Shown here in pieces: positions 62,385 to 64,000 of a DNA stretch of 64,000 nucleotides. A program made the translations under genes and the position numbers. The notes under the pieces are model-generated. The model searched no databases and had not been told where the DNA came from. It was given only the letters and a program-made list of their open reading frames with translations. The DNA is from Micromonospora sp. AMSO31t (GTDB taxonomy: Bacteria > Actinomycetota > Actinomycetes > Mycobacteriales > Micromonosporaceae): NCBI RefSeq assembly GCF_008868175.1, contig NZ_WBKT01000002.1, forward strand, positions 53,886 to 117,885, in the 5' to 3' direction. Position 1 is the stretch's first letter, and the number at the start of each line of letters is the position of its first letter.

Positions 62385-62822
62385 ATGAGGGTGCGGGAGG
62401 TGCGCCACCAGACGGGGCGGGTCCTGGTGGTGATCTGCGACAAGGAAGAGGAAGCGGTCGGTGCCATCGTGGCGGCCCTGCGCGAGCAGCGACTGCTCGC
62501 CGCCCGGGTGTCCGCCGTGGGCGCGTTCGCCGACGCCGAGGTCGGCTGGTTCGACCGGAACGCCCGCGACTACCGCCGGATCCCCGTCACCGAACAGGTC
62601 GAGGTGCTGTCCCTGCTCGGCGACGTCGCCGAGCAGAACGGCGAACCAGTCCTGCACGTGCACACCGTGCTGGGACGGTCCGACGGAAACACTGTCGGCG
62701 GGCATCTGCTGCGCGGCCAGGTATGGCCGACGCTGGAGGTCATCATCTCGGAAGTGGCGCCGGAGCTGGCGAAACGGGTGGACCCGGAGACCGGCCTGGC
62801 CCTGATCTCTGGCGCCGACTGA
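62385..62822 (+). CDS. PPC/DUF296-domain DNA-binding protein
   Basis: A 145-aa single-domain PPC protein (ATG 62385, AGGGAG upstream). MRVREVRHQTGRVLVVICDK, FADAEVGWFDRN, VEVLSLLGDVAEQNG, LHVHTVLGRSDGNTVGGHLL and ISEVAPELAKRVDPETGLAL match the bacterial PPC trimer fold, with the conserved HVH...G metal-site region. Plant AHL proteins use it with AT-hooks; bacterial stand-alone forms are poorly understood. It is 245 bp behind Dps. A decayed paralogue is at 4420-4878. Confidence 0.9.
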   Translation: MRVREVRHQTGRVLVVICDKEEEAVGAIVAALREQRLLAARVSAVGAFADAEVGWFDRNARDYRRIPVTEQVEVLSLLGDVAEQNGEPVLHVHTVLGRSDGNTVGGHLLRGQVWPTLEVIISEVAPELAKRVDPETGLALISGAD

Positions 62823-62924
62823 GCGGAAATCTCGAGCGCCGGGAGACGGTCAGCAGCAGGCCGCCCGCAGCGGGCTGCGACGACGTGATCGGCGCTCACC
62901 GGAACCCGACGCCGTTCGGCTCGT

Positions 62925-63623
62925 CTACCGGGAGGGCTGGCTGATCATCGCCATCATGTGCGCGGTCCACGGCACCACCAGACGCCCGTCCACCTCGCCC
63001 CGAACGTACCGGTAAAAGTTCGGCGTATTCATATGCTTGGAGAGAGCATCCTGGTTGGTCCAATTCTCGTAGAAGAACATCACCGACGGGTCCTCCCGAG
63101 ACTGGTACAGGTCATAGGCGAGGCAGCCGGGCTCGCCCCGGGTCGGCTCCACCATCGCCAGATGGGCCCGGCGTACCGCGTCGACCTCGCCCGGCTTTAT
63201 GGTGAAGAACGGGACGAGAGTCACCTGGGCGGGGGATCCCGCCGTCGCTCGCGGCCGGTCCGGTCTGGTGTCCGGGCTGGAGAGCAGCCGCGCACAGCTC
63301 AGCATCGGTCGGGCCAGGAGCTCCGGAATCACCCGCTCGTCCAACAGTGCGCGCACGTGCGCGCTGGCCATGTGCTGATCGAGTGCCGCCTGGTCCGTCC
63401 AGTTGGCCAGTATGTAGAACGCCGCCGGGTTGTTCTTCAACCGGTGAAGGTCGTAGCTGACGTTTCCGGACTCTGCGCGGGAGGGCTCGACCAGATGCAG
63501 CAGCGCGTCACACACCTCGGATTCCCGGCCGGGTTTCGCCACGAACTGGGCGAGTACGGCGACCTGCTCGGGTGCCGGCGAGGGCGAGGCTTCGTCCCGT
63601 CCGGCTGCCGCACTCGCTGCCAT
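62925..63623 (-). CDS. Protein with two antibiotic-biosynthesis-monooxygenase (ABM) domains
   Basis: About 232 aa from ATG 63623, which has GGGGGA 7 bp upstream; ATG 63659 lacks such a site. Two tandem ABM (dimeric alpha-beta barrel) units: first VAVLAQFVAKPGRESEVCDA to FYILANWTDQAALDQHMAS, second VTLVPFFTIKPGEVDAVRRA to VMFFYENWTNQDALSKHMN. Fusion of two units mimics the usual dimer. Single-domain relatives (YgiN type) oxidise quinols or act as small-molecule monooxygenases. Convergent with the PPC gene. Confidence 0.88.
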   Translation of the reverse strand: MAASAAAGRDEASPSPAPEQVAVLAQFVAKPGRESEVCDALLHLVEPSRAESGNVSYDLHRLKNNPAAFYILANWTDQAALDQHMASAHVRALLDERVIPELLARPMLSCARLLSSPDTRPDRPRATAGSPAQVTLVPFFTIKPGEVDAVRRAHLAMVEPTRGEPGCLAYDLYQSREDPSVMFFYENWTNQDALSKHMNTPNFYRYVRGEVDGRLVVPWTAHMMAMISQPSR

Positions 63624-64000
63624 CTGCTTCCCCCGTCTGCTGACTGCTGGCATGCACATTCTGCAACGACGTCTTCTGGGGTGACTGCCGCCAGCCGTCG
63701 TTGATGGCGCTCAGCGGTCCCGTGAAAAAGTGGCCGTCAGCGCCGCCCCACACGCCGACCTAACAGGTCGGAACCCAAACCAACAGCAGGGGCTGAGTCC
63801 CCCCGGCCGCAGCCGCTAAACGGGCGAGGTGACCCGCAAGACCGGAAATCTCGGCCGTCGATCGGCGTCATGACTGCTAGTCGGGCGATCACCAGGAGAC
63901 GCTGGCGGCCGTGATGGTTCAGCTGGGCAGGAGCCGGTGCAGGAAGGCAGGGAGGGCGAGTGACACGTCGTGTTGGGCCGTGATTACGGGTGGTGGCGAC
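63624..64000. other. Window end, no gene recognised
   Basis: 377 bp with no supportable ORF on either strand. It contains the upstream region of the ABM protein gene. No repeat or RNA gene was seen. Confidence 0.5.

Noticed and set aside
63508..64000. A short gene upstream of the ABM protein
   Set aside because: The frames overlap the ABM start region and read as frame-shifted shadow with no ribosome binding site.

Overview
The window is high-GC DNA (close to 70% G+C by eye) with many GTG starts, 4-bp stop/start overlaps and strong AGGAGG-type ribosome binding sites. Together with the gene families seen (SCO6745-like, COG4705, MGDG-synthase-like glycosyltransferase, replication-relaxation, PPC/DUF296) this points to an actinobacterium. 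A mycelial genus such as Micromonospora, Actinoplanes or a relative is likely, but the genus is inference. No rRNA, tRNA or CRISPR array was recognised.

This is accessory, strongly eroded chromosome. Intact metabolic and envelope operons alternate with truncated genes and insertion-sequence debris. At least ten transposon traces are readable: IS110 twice, an IS3-type OrfA remnant twice, a frameshifted IS5-type element, an apparently intact IS3 element inside a broken IS481 transposase, a DDE_Tnp_4/IS5-type 3' end, an IS630 transposase, an IS21 IstA start, and an IS5 transposase tail. About 15 ordinary genes are pseudogenes.

Layout. 0-1.4 kb: MFS gene broken by IS110. 1.4-11.9 kb: SDR, GH15 hydrolase, a decayed PPC/DUF296 gene, then a tightly coupled minus-strand operon (TPP enzyme, FAD/4Fe-4S oxidoreductase, enolase-superfamily enzyme, small membrane protein). 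12-15.4 kb: IS debris around a divergent TetR/DoxX pair with two palindromic operators. 15.4-18.6 kb: PadR regulator plus MacB-type ABC exporter behind a near-consensus promoter. 18.9-25.6 kb: pseudogenes and nested IS elements, a hairpin-rich tract and a small secreted protein. 25.7-30 kb: alpha/beta hydrolase, then a cassette of a 48-aa membrane protein divergent from a large HTH-STAND NTPase-TPR protein. 30-33.5 kb: four truncated genes end to end, then malic enzyme. 34.5-45.7 kb: an envelope region (deacetylase, glycolipid glycosyltransferase, COG4705 protein, two-component system, DedA, BlaI/M56 pair, two PAP2 phosphatases, GT39-like protein). 46-50 kb: LRR, IS21 and XRE remnants and a second GH15 hydrolase. 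50-57.3 kb: MFS transporters and three aldo/keto reductases with a LysR regulator. 57.9-63.6 kb: membrane protein, Zn-alcohol dehydrogenase with a YoaK-like protein, Dps, an intact PPC/DUF296 protein and a double-ABM-domain protein, which together look like a stress/redox module.

The best candidates for something new are the STAND NTPase/small membrane protein cassette, the four-gene TPP-to-membrane-protein operon, and the envelope regulon, where matching direct repeats lie before the sensor kinase and before the COG4705 operon.
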